DNA from: Rodentolepis nana | Lineage: Eukaryota > Platyhelminthes > Cestoda > Cyclophyllidea > Hymenolepididae | Reading direction: 5' to 3' | Assembly (NCBI GenBank): GCA_900617975.1 | Contig: UZAE01001163.1 | Coordinates: 1 to 14,884 of the forward strand | Length of the DNA: 14,884 nt | Part shown: positions 1 to 8,836 of the stretch, one piece after another | Position numbering within the stretch: position 1 is the first letter of the stretch | Layout: every line of letters begins with the position of its first letter | Notes under the pieces: generated by a model | Told to the model about the DNA's origin: nothing | The model's input: only the letters and a program-made list of their open reading frames with translations | The model's database searches: none | Program-made: the position numbers and the translations under genes

Positions 1-115
1 CCCCCCCACCTTCTCGAATTTTATTCACTTTGATTTTTCTCTTACTCTGTGAAGCCTGAAGTCAACTAAAGGGCTAATGATGACTATCAAAACGCCTGCC
101 ATTTGATATAAATAA
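1..115 (+). mobile_element. SINE-like element, copy 1 (3' part, cut by window edge)
   Basis: This is the last third of the dispersed element described at 529-849. It runs from the pyrimidine-rich middle through the conserved block TGTGAAGCCTGAAGTCAACT (about 47-66), AAAGGGCTAATGA and CGCCTGCCATTTGATATAAAT. It ends in an AATAAA-like tail around 111-116. The imperfect 3' hairpin (AGCCT pairing with GGGCT around the AAGTCAACT loop) is kept with a G.U pair. The 5' part and its target-site duplication lie outside the window, so insertion boundaries cannot be checked. Confidence 0.8.
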
Positions 116-514
116 ACATTGATAATTTGATTAGTTACAATTTTGTTAACGCATCTTTGTAAAGATATAGTGGTTTTAGTTTCACCGAAAATGTGATCAG
201 AAAAAAATAAATTATTCTTGGCACGTATCAAACATTTAAATCGGGATAACCAAGCATCTGGTCCATTTCCTTGCAAATATATGGTAATATTTGCCAAAGT
301 GCTCATAACAATTCATCGCCTAATGGTATATTTGGATAATTATCTTTTCATATCTGGAGCAATTAGTACATCAAGGTTGTTTACTTATTTCTCTTTTGAA
401 ATTACTACTCCGTAAAAATTATTTACTCATTGAAATTACTGGTGAAAATGATAAAAATGCTTTAAATACTGGTTTGCTGAATTACCCAACTTCTAATTAT
501 TTATCTTAGCATTT
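116..514. other. unassigned AT-rich spacer
   Basis: I see no convincing gene or RNA here. The short open frames on both strands are of the length expected by chance at this base composition and carry no recognisable motif. Confidence 0.5.
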
Positions 515-528
515 ATATCAATGGATAT

Positions 529-849
529 GGGGTGTGCGATAGACTTACCTCCACGTGGTGCACCCTGGGCAACGTATACTCATGAGGCAAAAAAAGACTA
601 TTAACCGGGATTTGACTTCTGACTTCAAACTACCATGACCCCACTCTATGTCATATTCGACCCCCTCAACAGTATTCACCTTACCTTTTTCTCTACCATT
701 GTGCCTGTCTCTCGCTTTTACATCTGTAAATCACTCTTCTGTTCCCTCTCTCGACTTTAGTGACTTTGATGTTCCTTCTCCTATCTGTGAAGCCCAAAGT
801 CAACTAGAGGGCTAATGATAACCATCATAAAGCCTGTCATTTGATATAA
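529..849 (+). mobile_element. SINE-like element, copy 2 (full length, 14-bp TSD)
   Basis: This is a complete 321-bp copy, starting GGGGTGTGCGATAGACTTAC and ending CATTTGATATAA. It is bracketed by a perfect 14-bp direct repeat, ATATCAATGGATAT, at 515-528 and 850-863. A long duplication plus a short A/T-rich 3' tail is the signature of target-primed reverse transcription by LINE machinery. It codes for nothing and has no terminal inverted repeats, so a SINE fits better than a DNA transposon or a solo LTR. Internal landmarks are the overlapping palindromes CCACGTGG (551-558) and GGTGCACC (557-564), a long pyrimidine-rich centre, and a 3' hairpin (AGCCC 791-795 with GGGCT 809-813). A box-B-like ATTCGACCCC lies near 655, but no convincing box A was found, so Pol III origin is unproven. 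Confidence 0.85.
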
Positions 850-863
850 ATATCAATGGATAT

Positions 864-1441
864 CTGCTTGGAGCAGTCTAATTTTATTTCATTGTACCTT
901 ATAAGTGGCGATAGCATTTTTTGATTCTACTAAAAACACAATTGTTATAAGAAGAAATAAACGCATACTTTCGCAATTTCATTTTTGACCAAGAGTGCAC
1001 TTTCAAGATAGCTATGATTTTCATTTCAACCCAACTCGAATATAATTAACTTTGTAGATTAGACTTAATCGAATGCATTTAAATTTAAGTACACAAAACA
1101 CGCAAATCGTATATGGGCAGAGATCGGAAATATTTCGCGATACTTTAATGGAAACAGCACTTCGGTCATAAAAGCAACTCTAGCGCAAAGATAAGAGATG
1201 GAGGTGGAGATAGACAATTGCCGGCAGCAGCCTTAATGAAATTTAATTACAGAAGAAATATGCACTCATCCTGAGTGTGCAAAGCTAGCAGTGTTCTGAT
1301 AATTCAATAGCTTCGGCCCTCATTCCCTCCAAACTGCTGAATACCCGGTCAAATAATTTTGTCTTCTAATTCACTGGATTGCGAAAGAATGGAGGTTTCT
1401 GTATTTGATGTAATCCCAAGAAAATGTAATCTAATTTGAAT
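864..1441. other. unassigned spacer with a modest GC bump
   Basis: About 1170-1340 is less AT-rich than its surroundings. On the minus strand at about 1277-1360 there is a short open frame reading KLFDRVFSSLEG and onwards. It could be a small exon, but it lacks a pyrimidine tract before the candidate acceptor and matches no family I know. Nothing else in the stretch is supportable. Confidence 0.3.
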
Positions 1442-1755
1442 ATTTATTTATTTATATCAAATAGCAGGGAGTTTTGATAGTTATCATCAATTCTTTAGCT
1501 GACTTCGGGCTACATAGAGGGGAGGAGGAACATCAAAGTGAGAAAAAGTGGAAAGGAGGGACAGAAGAGAGATTCAAAGATGTAAACGAGACAGACAGAC
1601 AGACACAAAGGCAGAGAAAAAGTAAGGTGACTACTGGAAGTGATCGAACATGACATGCAGTGAGGCCATGGCAGTTTGAGGTTAATAGAATTTTTGCCGT
1701 ATGAGATTATGTTGCCCAGGATGCACCACGTGGAGATAAGTCTATCGCGCACCCC
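1442..1755 (-). mobile_element. SINE-like element, copy 3 (inverted, full length)
   Basis: This is a reverse-orientation copy. Its 5' end is at 1755 (sense GGGGTGCGCGATAGACTTAT) and its 3' tail is at 1442-1458, where the sense strand reads GATATAAATAAATAAATA. The tetranucleotide-repeat tail fixes which end is 3'. A (CAGA)n run at about 1590-1606 lies in the middle of the element and is longer than in other copies. The antisense GTAAGT donor found in other copies is mutated here to ATAAGT. The flanks share only a short imperfect AATTT, so any target duplication has eroded and this looks like an older insertion than copies 2 and 5. Confidence 0.8.
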
Positions 1756-3001
1756 AAATTTCAGCAAGGCATTACTCTGTTCAATCGTTCAAAGTGTTTC
1801 ATTATTCCAATTTTAGAGCTCCCTCTTTCTAAAAAGTGTTTTTCCCATAAGTTAATATACGCATTAAACAAAGGTCTGTCTTATTGGCTGTTCCCTAAAG
1901 TGGTGGTGACCATAACAGTTATTGTGAACGTGTCTGGTTTGTCATTGTCTATCAATCTTGAATTACAAGGAATCGTTCAACCTCTACAGCAATAATTTCA
2001 ACAGGTAGCCTTAAATTGCAGCGCGATATTTACTGGAGAATAGTTCCGCGCGCTAATATACTATGTTTATTAATAATATCGGGGTGATTTTATTGTCACT
2101 CAGCAAATATTAAGTGATATAGCAGGAATTGATATATTTTAGACTTCACCGGTCAACATTGAAACGTTTGACATTTGGAATTCAACAGCTGAAGCAAATT
2201 TTGGTCTTTTACAGAATCTTCTTTCAGTTTGTCTAAAGAAAACAATCCAAATTTCATTCAAGGTCTTTCAACTAAATATACCTAACCCATTTAAATTATC
2301 ATCATTAGCCTATTTCCACTTGGAATTTTAATCGAGTAACTGTTCTTTAAGAAAAATAAATGCAAATTATAAACGTTTGAAGTAGACTTTAATCAGAAAA
2401 TGCCAACCTATATCGCCCTATTTTGAAGCTAATTTGTCTTCTGCTTAGTCATATATTTTGTTATTTTTCGCCAAAATTCGGCTGACATTATTGACAATTC
2501 TGTTTACCTTTTGTCAAGTCATTTTACCTCTCATTTGAATGCATGATGAATAAATATTTATTTTGTAAAATAGTATGCTGAATGATCCAGCACCGAGTTA
2601 TTTCCTTCATTGCGATTAGTTAAGTCGGAGCCTGTGTTCAATTCAACCAGCCGGCCAGTTACTATTTGCTGCACCTTAGATAAAAGCCAAAGCACAGTCA
2701 CTTTATAATTGAAGTACGGATAAATTATATTTTTATCCTCTAATATTCATACAATTATTGGGTCTTTACAGTTGTCTACATCTTATATATGTCGCAATTT
2801 AACAATTTACATTTTTTTCCAAGCGAATTTTATCTCACGAGTATTGTACTTCACTTAATATCGCTCAGAATTTTATTATTATTCATGTGAGGAAAAATTG
2901 TAAGTTTCAAACACAGGGGAGTATAAGAACAAACGGCACAGCAGATGAAACAGGTCAAAATGCTATTTAAGATCAAAATGTTAAGAGTCTTGCTGAAATA
3001 G
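1756..3001. other. unassigned spacer
   Basis: On the + strand an open frame without an early start codon runs from inside copy 3 to about 1995, roughly 80 codons. A few frames of this length are expected by chance in such AT-rich DNA, and it has no recognisable motif. GCGCG-containing spots near 2021-2051 are isolated. I see no gene, RNA or repeat that I can support. Confidence 0.4.
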
Positions 3002-3011
3002 ACTTTTTGGC

Positions 3012-3324
3012 GTGCGCGATAGACTTACCTCCACGTGGTGCATCCCAGGCAACGTATACTCATATGACAAAAAAGTCTATTAACCGTCAGTTGACTTCTC
3101 ACTTCAAACTACCATGACCCCACTTTATGTCATATTCGACTACTTTCACAGTACTCACTTCATCTTTTTTCTACCTTTGTGTCTCCCTTTTAAATCTTTA
3201 AACACTCTTCTATTCTCCCCCCTCTAATTTTTTTTCACTTTGATAGTTCTTCTTTTCTGTGAGGCCTGAAGTCACCTAAAGGGCTAATGAAACTATCAAA
3301 ACGCCTGCCATTTGATATAAATGA
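3012..3324 (+). mobile_element. SINE-like element, copy 4 (10-bp TSD)
   Basis: This is a 313-bp copy flanked by the direct repeat ACTTTTTGGC (3002-3011 and 3325-3334). It starts at about the fourth base of the copy 2 element and ends TTTGATATAAATGA. It keeps both the antisense splice-donor consensus (minus-strand GT at 3028-3027, context GGAG|GTAAGT) and the CCACGTGG palindrome (3031-3038). Its pyrimidine-rich centre is shortened relative to copy 2. The 3' AAGTCA block is present as AAGTCACCTAAAGGGCTAATG. Confidence 0.85.
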
Positions 3325-3334
3325 ACTTTTTGGC

Positions 3335-4680
3335 ACCTATTTTATGATATATTGATGAATTTACAGCATGATTTCCAGGTGCCTAAAACTACACTTTTTA
3401 TAAATTGTTTGCTAGTTAACTTGCTAACCGTACTCACAGCTTTTTGATCATTTGTTTAAATTGAATGAATCGTTACGCCACCTCAAATCATATCTCCCTT
3501 CTTACATCAATGCGCGGGAAGACAAGACCAGCAAGAGTACTTTAAACATTACAGAACAAATAGTGAATCATGAAACCGATGTCTAAACACCTGCTCCAAT
3601 ATACGAACTCATTGATGAGGTTTTCTATTCATCTATGGAAACTTTTTTGACCGTAGGAACCCCTTGGTGTTTCTTAAATCTTCTAATTCTCAATGCGTAA
3701 TAATTTCTCTGAGTACCTGTGACTTCCATCTTCTTGATTCTACTAAATTTCAATCACCTGACCCACCAAGAAGAGAAATTTAGACGCTTATTAAATTTAT
3801 TTTCTGAATTTGACTTCAAATCTATCCTAAAATGTCAACGAATAAATCGGTTTTTCGAGTCACCTCTTCACATAACCGTTGAAATTTTGTATTCTAAATT
3901 TGAAACGTATAGAGTATTTTTATCCTTAGTACTTAGTTTATTCAAAAGTACTTTGATTAGAAAAAACAAATCCAATTTTAAAAGTAACAACGCTGCTTTC
4001 ACGAGTTACTGAATTTTAAAAGAATATTTTGGTTATAATTAGCATATATACACAATAATATTCGTTAATTTGGCTCATTAGAATTTCTTCAACTTGGTGC
4101 ATTCCTTTTTCAACTTGTCTACTATCTCTGTATAAACCGAAACTTTAAATTAATAAATTATCGATAATTGTTCAAAATAAGCACATTTCAATTAATGCAT
4201 CAAAAGTTTAAAAACTTTAGGCTTGAACGTCGTCAGAAAACTCAATGAACAAATCCACCAATCACAAAATTGAAATATTGAATTAAATTAAAAAAATAAG
4301 GTGATAAATCTGATGAATATGAAACGCAGTTAAAGATTACTTTTAAGATATCAAAATCTGTTAACTGCATCTAATTGACACTTTTACGTGGTTACTTCTA
4401 ATTTTTATCATTTCTTCTTATTTAGTTAGTTAAATTTCGAAAACGTTTCCTTCTTTAAAATTTAAAAATAAGAGGTACGGCTATTGTTAAATACACAAAG
4501 TCGGACTGATTTTTCATAAGGGCAGTAATGCCCCCTAATTAGGTCAATTATGAAATCATAATTTAAAAATTTATCTTGATTTTTACCCTATCAAACAGGC
4601 TAGTGTTATAATGCATACACCAACATATAGGAGTATTCACCTCAGCAAAAATACCTTAAAAGTATTGCAAGTTCTTGATG
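3335..4680. other. unassigned AT-rich spacer
   Basis: The longest + strand open frame here (about 3719-4012, 97 codons, non-ATG start) is rich in Phe, Lys, Ser and Leu, as expected from translated AT-rich DNA, and shows no domain. It is treated as noise. No RNA genes, tandem arrays or further SINE fragments were noticed. Confidence 0.45.
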
Positions 4681-4694
4681 CTATTAGTAATATT

Positions 4695-4985
4695 TATTTC
4701 AAATGGCGGGCTTTATGATACTTATCATTTGCCCTTTAGCTGACTTCGGGCTTTACAGAGGAAAGGAGGAATATCAAAGTGAGAAAAGTGGAGAGAGGGG
4801 ACAGAAGAATGATTTAAAGATGTTAAGGAGACAGACAGACACAAAGGCAGAGAAAAGGTAAGATCAGTAAGGTGGAAGTGGTCGAATAAGGCATATAGTG
4901 GGATCGTGGTAGTTTGAAGTCAGATGTCGACTGCCGGTTTATGGACTTTTTTGCCGTATGAGAATACGTTGCCCAGAGTGCATCT
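4695..4985 (-). mobile_element. SINE-like element, copy 5 (inverted, 5'-truncated, 14-bp TSD)
   Basis: This is a reverse-orientation copy of 291 bp bracketed by a perfect 14-bp direct repeat, CTATTAGTAATATT (4681-4694 and 4986-4999). Relative to copy 2 it lacks about the first 27 sense bases: the GTGTGCGATAG start, the splice-donor-like site and half of the CCACGTGG palindrome. Loss at the sense 5' end only, with an intact duplication, is what premature termination of reverse transcription gives. Its tail is short (ATTTGAAATA), and an internal (ACAG)3 run lies at about 4830-4842. Confidence 0.85.
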
Positions 4986-4999
4986 CTATTAGTAATATT

Positions 5000-5439
5000 C
5001 ATGAAAGCGAATTATAAATAGCAATTTCCCATAGTTTGCTGCTTGAAGGTTTGAGCTAGAAAAAAATTGGCTGATTCACCAACGGAAATTAATGGGCAGT
5101 GACCGATAGAAAGATGAATCTGCTTAAAATTTCCCATCTTAAAATTCCAAAATACATCGTACCTTTGTTTACAAAAAAATCTTCGTAAATGGGTATCACT
5201 GAATTAATCATTGGTAATTGATTATTGATCGAATAAATGACAAATTGTTTCTTACTTTAAAAGGCTCGAGTTTTATATCAAATAAATATGCGAAAATAAC
5301 AATTTTAGTTTCATAATTTACCACAAGAATTATATTTTTCAGAAAGGAAATAGTAATAAATCAGATATAACCAGCAAAAGTGCTTTATATCTACTGAATA
5401 ATTATAGTTTTGGTAACTAATTTAGCTCTTTCCGTGTCT
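5000..5439. other. unassigned AT-rich spacer
   Basis: I see no gene, RNA or repeat that I can support in this stretch. Confidence 0.5.
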
Positions 5440-5570
5440 GATGAAATTAGTAATTTTTGACGCATGCTACACAGATAAGACCTAGGTAAACTTCAACACC
5501 TTCTCTGCCAAAATCACCGAGTTTGAAAATTCTCCGAAAGTAGCTACGCTGACCCAACGGTATAGACGGA
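5440..5570 (-). repeat. diverged dispersed repeat, copy A
   Basis: This stretch aligns with 7318-7455 in the same orientation with small gaps. Shared blocks are ATGAAATT, ATGCTACACA, CTAG, TCTCTG/TCTCTA, CCAAAATCA/CCAAATCA, CCCAACGGTA/ACCAACGGTA and a GACGT/AACGT end. I judge identity by eye at roughly two-thirds. On the minus strand both copies give an open frame with a common YRW.S core followed by a hydrophobic residue and F. Copy A also has an ATG about 19 codons before YRW, so the ancestral unit may have been protein-coding. The strand given is that of this open frame. No family is recognised and the boundaries are approximate. Confidence 0.45.
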
Positions 5571-7281
5571 ACAAGACGTTTAACGTGAAGTGTTTTTTTG
5601 CATACATGACCAAGCTACCCGCAAGAGTAGAAATTAAATAAAATCAATATTCTTCTACATTGCATAAAGTCCGTTGATGATTAGCCAAGAGGCTTCTACA
5701 CTCACATTTGCATATTCCAGATTGTTCCATCGTATATGAGACCCTTAGTAGCATTGTCCACTCTGCAAACTTGAATCGAATAATTAAATACACAAGTAAT
5801 TCAGTGATTTTAATGAAGGAGAAAATAAAACAAAGAAAGAATATGAAATAAGCAAAATATAACCTAGTATTTTAACAAATCGTAAAACTAGACTCTGGGT
5901 TCTTTACTAAACTGTCAAAACATTACACAACTGATCTTGAAAACAATTCATTTTCATAGGTTAACTACCAGAAAATCATTGAATTTATAAAATGAAAAGA
6001 AATCGCATGCAAATGAAGAAGCAAAGGAGGCTAATTTTCATAATTGAAGAAAAATAAATTATTCTTTCAATAATTCAATGATAATTTATCGACTATGACG
6101 CCTTTATTTGTACTTTCATTCTTATCTTGATAAAAGGCAAAGTTACTCTTTGCTTACAGCAGAAGAAAAGAAGCAATTCTTGACATTGAGCATTTGTTTT
6201 TTGAAATTTAGTCGCACTGGGAATCACTGGTGATGCGATCTGCCACAAATAGGTAATAGAGGTAACGAACGGAGGTAATAAAGAGCTTCGAGAGCTGAAC
6301 TGTGGGTGAGAAGGGAGATCACAAAGGCAGATAAATTGAATAAAGTCAAATAAATCCGGAGATTTATTTTAGAAGAAGTGAAAACAGACTAAACGATCAA
6401 CGTCATCACTTAAGTGACAAATCTAAAAAAAACAAGTTGGAAAGTGAAATCATGATTGTTTTGTCAGGCAGAAAAAACGCCTATTCAAATAAATGTTACT
6501 TAATTTTTCCATGCCTAGTGGTAAATAATTTGTAGACTTGAGATTTAAAAGGAGTTAAAATAGTTTCAAACTAGGGAAAAATTTTATTGAAAGAAAAGGT
6601 ATATAATTTATTGAAAATCTACTAATTTTGATAGCCTCACCTTTAAAATTCCAAGTTTATTTATAAATGAAGGTAAACAAGGAAAATAAAATAATTATCA
6701 AAAATGTAATATTCGATATTCTAATAAGATTAAACAACCTGGTTGTTTTAGCCTATTTGCAATCATTAATGCGTTATAGGCATTTTAGTCAGTTACATTT
6801 AATTGTCCCAATTTAATTTTCCATAGGTACACAAATATAACTTTGGAGATGGGGTTTAATTTTACCAAGCAAAGTATTACTTCGATGTGCGTCAGAGTGA
6901 TAACACCGAACAGACTGAGAAGAGCCTAAAAATATTGAGAGGGTAATATAATACGCCGATATAGTGAAGATAAAACATCAAAGCAATAATAAAATTTTTC
7001 CACACGAGGCGCGGGATATCTATCCGACCGTTTTTGATTGCGGTCAAAAAGGACTTCTCCAACAGGCGGAATTTCCTATTGGTTGAATGCATTTGTTGTT
7101 CCATAGTTCCCACACACCAAAATTTCCTTTAGGTTCCCCCCAAGTCAACGTACTTCTACTTTGTGGTATAGAGAACACAATTGAAAGATTAAAAAGGAAA
7201 ATGTGGAGATGAGAATCCCCGATTTGTTATAACATATTCAATAGAAGAATAATAGGCTATATGGGCATGCAATCCCTGTTT
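5571..7281. other. unassigned spacer with one weak ORF
   Basis: Most of this stretch is AT-rich with nothing supportable. The exception is a less AT-rich patch at 6990-7130. On the minus strand it holds an ATG in good start context (A at -3, G at +4) at 7104-7102, followed by 70 codons to a stop at 6892. The product has a VWKN...LHY.G.LYY stretch near residues 34-54 that faintly recalls the first membrane segment of acyl-CoA delta-9 desaturases. No histidine-box exon could be found downstream, so I do not call it a gene. Confidence 0.3.
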
Positions 7282-7303
7282 GGAATTCATTTAAATGAAT
7301 TCC
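7282..7303. repeat. perfect 22-bp palindrome
   Basis: The half-site GGAATTCATTT is followed immediately by its exact reverse complement AAATGAATTCC, with no spacer. With local base composition, a perfect 11+11 palindrome is expected about once per hundred windows of this size. It sits 15 bp before the start of repeat copy B. It could form a cruciform or be a dimeric protein-binding site, but nothing in the sequence shows a function. Confidence 0.7.
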
Positions 7304-7317
7304 TGTCATAAAATACT

Positions 7318-7455
7318 TATGAAATTCAGAACATTTGTAAGCAATGCTACACAAATAGAACTAGATTTTAACTCTACAATCCTCTCTAACCAAATCATCC
7401 AGCATAACATTTTTGGCAAAATTAACTAAACTACACCAACGGTAGCGAGCGAGGG
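7318..7455 (-). repeat. diverged dispersed repeat, copy B
   Basis: This is the partner of 5440-5570. It keeps ATGAAATT, ATGCTACACA, CTAG and CCAACGGTA in the same order and spacing. The minus-strand reading gives SLARYRWCSLVNFAK and continues to a TAG that aligns with the TAG of copy A. There are several small gaps between the copies. It is unrelated in sequence to the SINE-like element. A third weak similarity (CAGAACGT..AGTAA..GCCA near 13818) was too short to count. Confidence 0.45.
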
Positions 7456-7945
7456 AGCAGAACGTATTAAGTAATTAGGGCCATGTGTACAACGCGGCCA
7501 GTAAGTAAAACAATTTTAATTTGCTGATTAACTGGGAGGGCTCTGCCTACACGACCGCACATCGATCGATAGCACGAAAACATTTTCCAGAATATTCCTT
7601 TTGCTGTTGTCAACCTTGATGAAGTTACACACCCCACACATACTAACGGTAAAATTAAAATTCTGAGGAAACTAAGCTAAATGTTAAAGTGGATTTGTCT
7701 AAAAGAAGAATTCCGTTAAGTATATTAATATTCACTAAAACGATTACCTTATGTATGTCTAACGCAATCGATTTAAATGAATATATTTAATAAATAATTT
7801 TAGTTTTAGCAAATATTAGCACGTGAAATGCGGAGTTGTTAACGCTATATTAGTGAATAATATAGCGCAATTATCATTAAATAGTTTTATGATTGGATTC
7901 GATTTAAATCCCTAGTACCCAAGTACCCATATGATATGTAAGACT
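7456..7945. other. unassigned spacer, possible 3' flank of the kinase-like exon
   Basis: This lies downstream (minus strand) of the kinase-like terminal exon. A 9-bp perfect stem with a 7-base loop occupies 7843-7867 (CGCTATATT with AATATAGCG). A hairpin of this size is not rare enough to be significant. A small GC-richer patch at 7437-7570 holds ATCGATCGAT and several GCGAGCG motifs, but no open frame of note. Confidence 0.4.
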
Positions 7946-7951
7946 TTTATT
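7946..7951 (-). promoter_or_regulatory. AATAAA poly(A) signal overlapping the stop codon
   Basis: On the minus strand AATAAA is formed by the last sense codon AAA, the stop TAA and one following base. If it is used, the 3' UTR would be only a few tens of bases. Hexamers are common by chance in AT-rich DNA, so position is the only argument. Confidence 0.3.
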
Positions 7952-8101
7952 TTTGATCAAATAGATCTAATTGCTTTAATGATATCGCCATAGGAAGACT
8001 GATCGAAAATTTTTTTTGTGTCGTAAGGAAGAATTTTTTCAATCTCTTTCTATCATGAAATGGATGAGTTCCCACGCTCATAATAATAAGTGTAAGACCA
8101 C
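7947..8101 (-). CDS. protein kinase-like exon (alphaF-alphaG region), probable terminal exon of a degenerate kinase
   Basis: Following an acceptor (CATCTCTTCAG, AG at 8103-8102), the frame opens with two bases that complete a codon and then reads GLTLIIMSVGTHPFHD. This aligns without gaps to the kinase subdomain IX-X pattern (W-S-x|G-V-x-L-Y-x-M-L-x-G-x-x-P-F). The exon start falls just before the Gly of W-S-x-G, so the missing Asp-x-Trp-Ser would be on the preceding exon. Next come LKKFFLTTQKKFSIS and ISLKQLDLFDQ, which resemble the LK..YL...K...YSI and LS...KDLI.Q stretches of Polo-like and related kinases. A TAA at 7949-7947 stops the frame about 25-30 residues before a normal kinase domain would end (no final Arg or HPF/HPW motif), so the product is truncated or the gene is dead. 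An upstream part of the frame extends to 8147, but I take it as intron. Family assignment below kinase is uncertain. Confidence 0.5.
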
Positions 8102-8188
8102 CTGAAGAGATGTTATCAGCACAGTTATTGGTCAAATAAACAACCAATCATTTCTCACTTGCTCAAATTCATTTGAAAATTCAACTTA

Positions 8189-8303
8189 TTAGCAAAAATC
8201 TTTGCCTAGGCCATAATTCTGCTCTTTGCCATTTACTTGAGTCAGCGTAACTACATCTTTGATTAAGGCCAGTGGAGAAGTCTTACTTCCTTCAATGCCT
8301 CCT
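8189..8303 (-). other. open frame behind a strong splice acceptor; possible small exon
   Basis: On the minus strand the acceptor TTTAATATTTCTTGTTTAG (AG at 8305-8304) is T-rich and well formed. It is followed by an open frame GGIEGSKTSPLALIKD that continues to a TAA at 8191-8189. Donor-like GTAAGA and GTAAAT lie inside it. It sits between two kinase-like segments, but its sequence does not match an activation loop and its phase does not fit the 8101 acceptor. I cannot assign it. Confidence 0.25.
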
Positions 8304-8836
8304 CTAAACAAGAAATATTAAATTTATTTCGCAAGGAGTGCAAGAAATAAAAACTCCGACATAGATAAGTGAATACATTTTAAATCTGTCATTACAACTT
8401 TTATGATCAATGATCAAAGTTGAAATGGCCTAAATGAGATTAACCTTGAGTTTATTCTTAAGGGAAATGTTACTTTTAAAAGCTTTCATTATTCTTGGGC
8501 TGAAAACGTTTTAGGGACAGTTGGTGCTTCACATCACATTGCGAAAAAACTTAAAAGACACATATTTAATCATTTATTGACTTAAAAGTGGAAAAAATTA
8601 ATGCATTTAGGCATTTTAGATGCACACGTACTTTTCTTTGTTTGATAGTTAACGTATTTAACCAGTGTGCATTTAAAAATTCTTTAAACCATTTTATTTT
8701 ATCAAATATTATTCATAATATGAAATTAGATATTAAGCCTAAGGGAAAATGGGTTATTACTTGCGGTATTGGCAATTTATAATGCCTCATCTAACAGATG
8801 AGAAGTCCACGCACTTTTTTAATTGAGACATCTGGA

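Noticed and set aside
529..849. Interpretation of the repeat as a solo LTR or MITE
   Set aside because: Target duplications of 10-14 bp, no terminal inverted repeats, one-sided 5' truncation and a variable A/T-rich 3' tail fit LINE-mobilised insertion instead.
1510..1767. 85-codon minus-strand frame across SINE copy 3
   Set aside because: It is the sense translation of the non-coding SINE. The frame is not preserved in the other copies.
3719..4012. 97-codon + strand open frame
   Set aside because: One or two frames of this length are expected by chance here. It has a non-ATG start, low-complexity AT-driven composition and no motif.
7843..7867. 9-bp stem, 7-base loop hairpin as an RNA 3'-end structure
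   Set aside because: Hairpins of this size are expected by chance in 15 kb of AT-rich DNA, and nothing ties it to a transcript.
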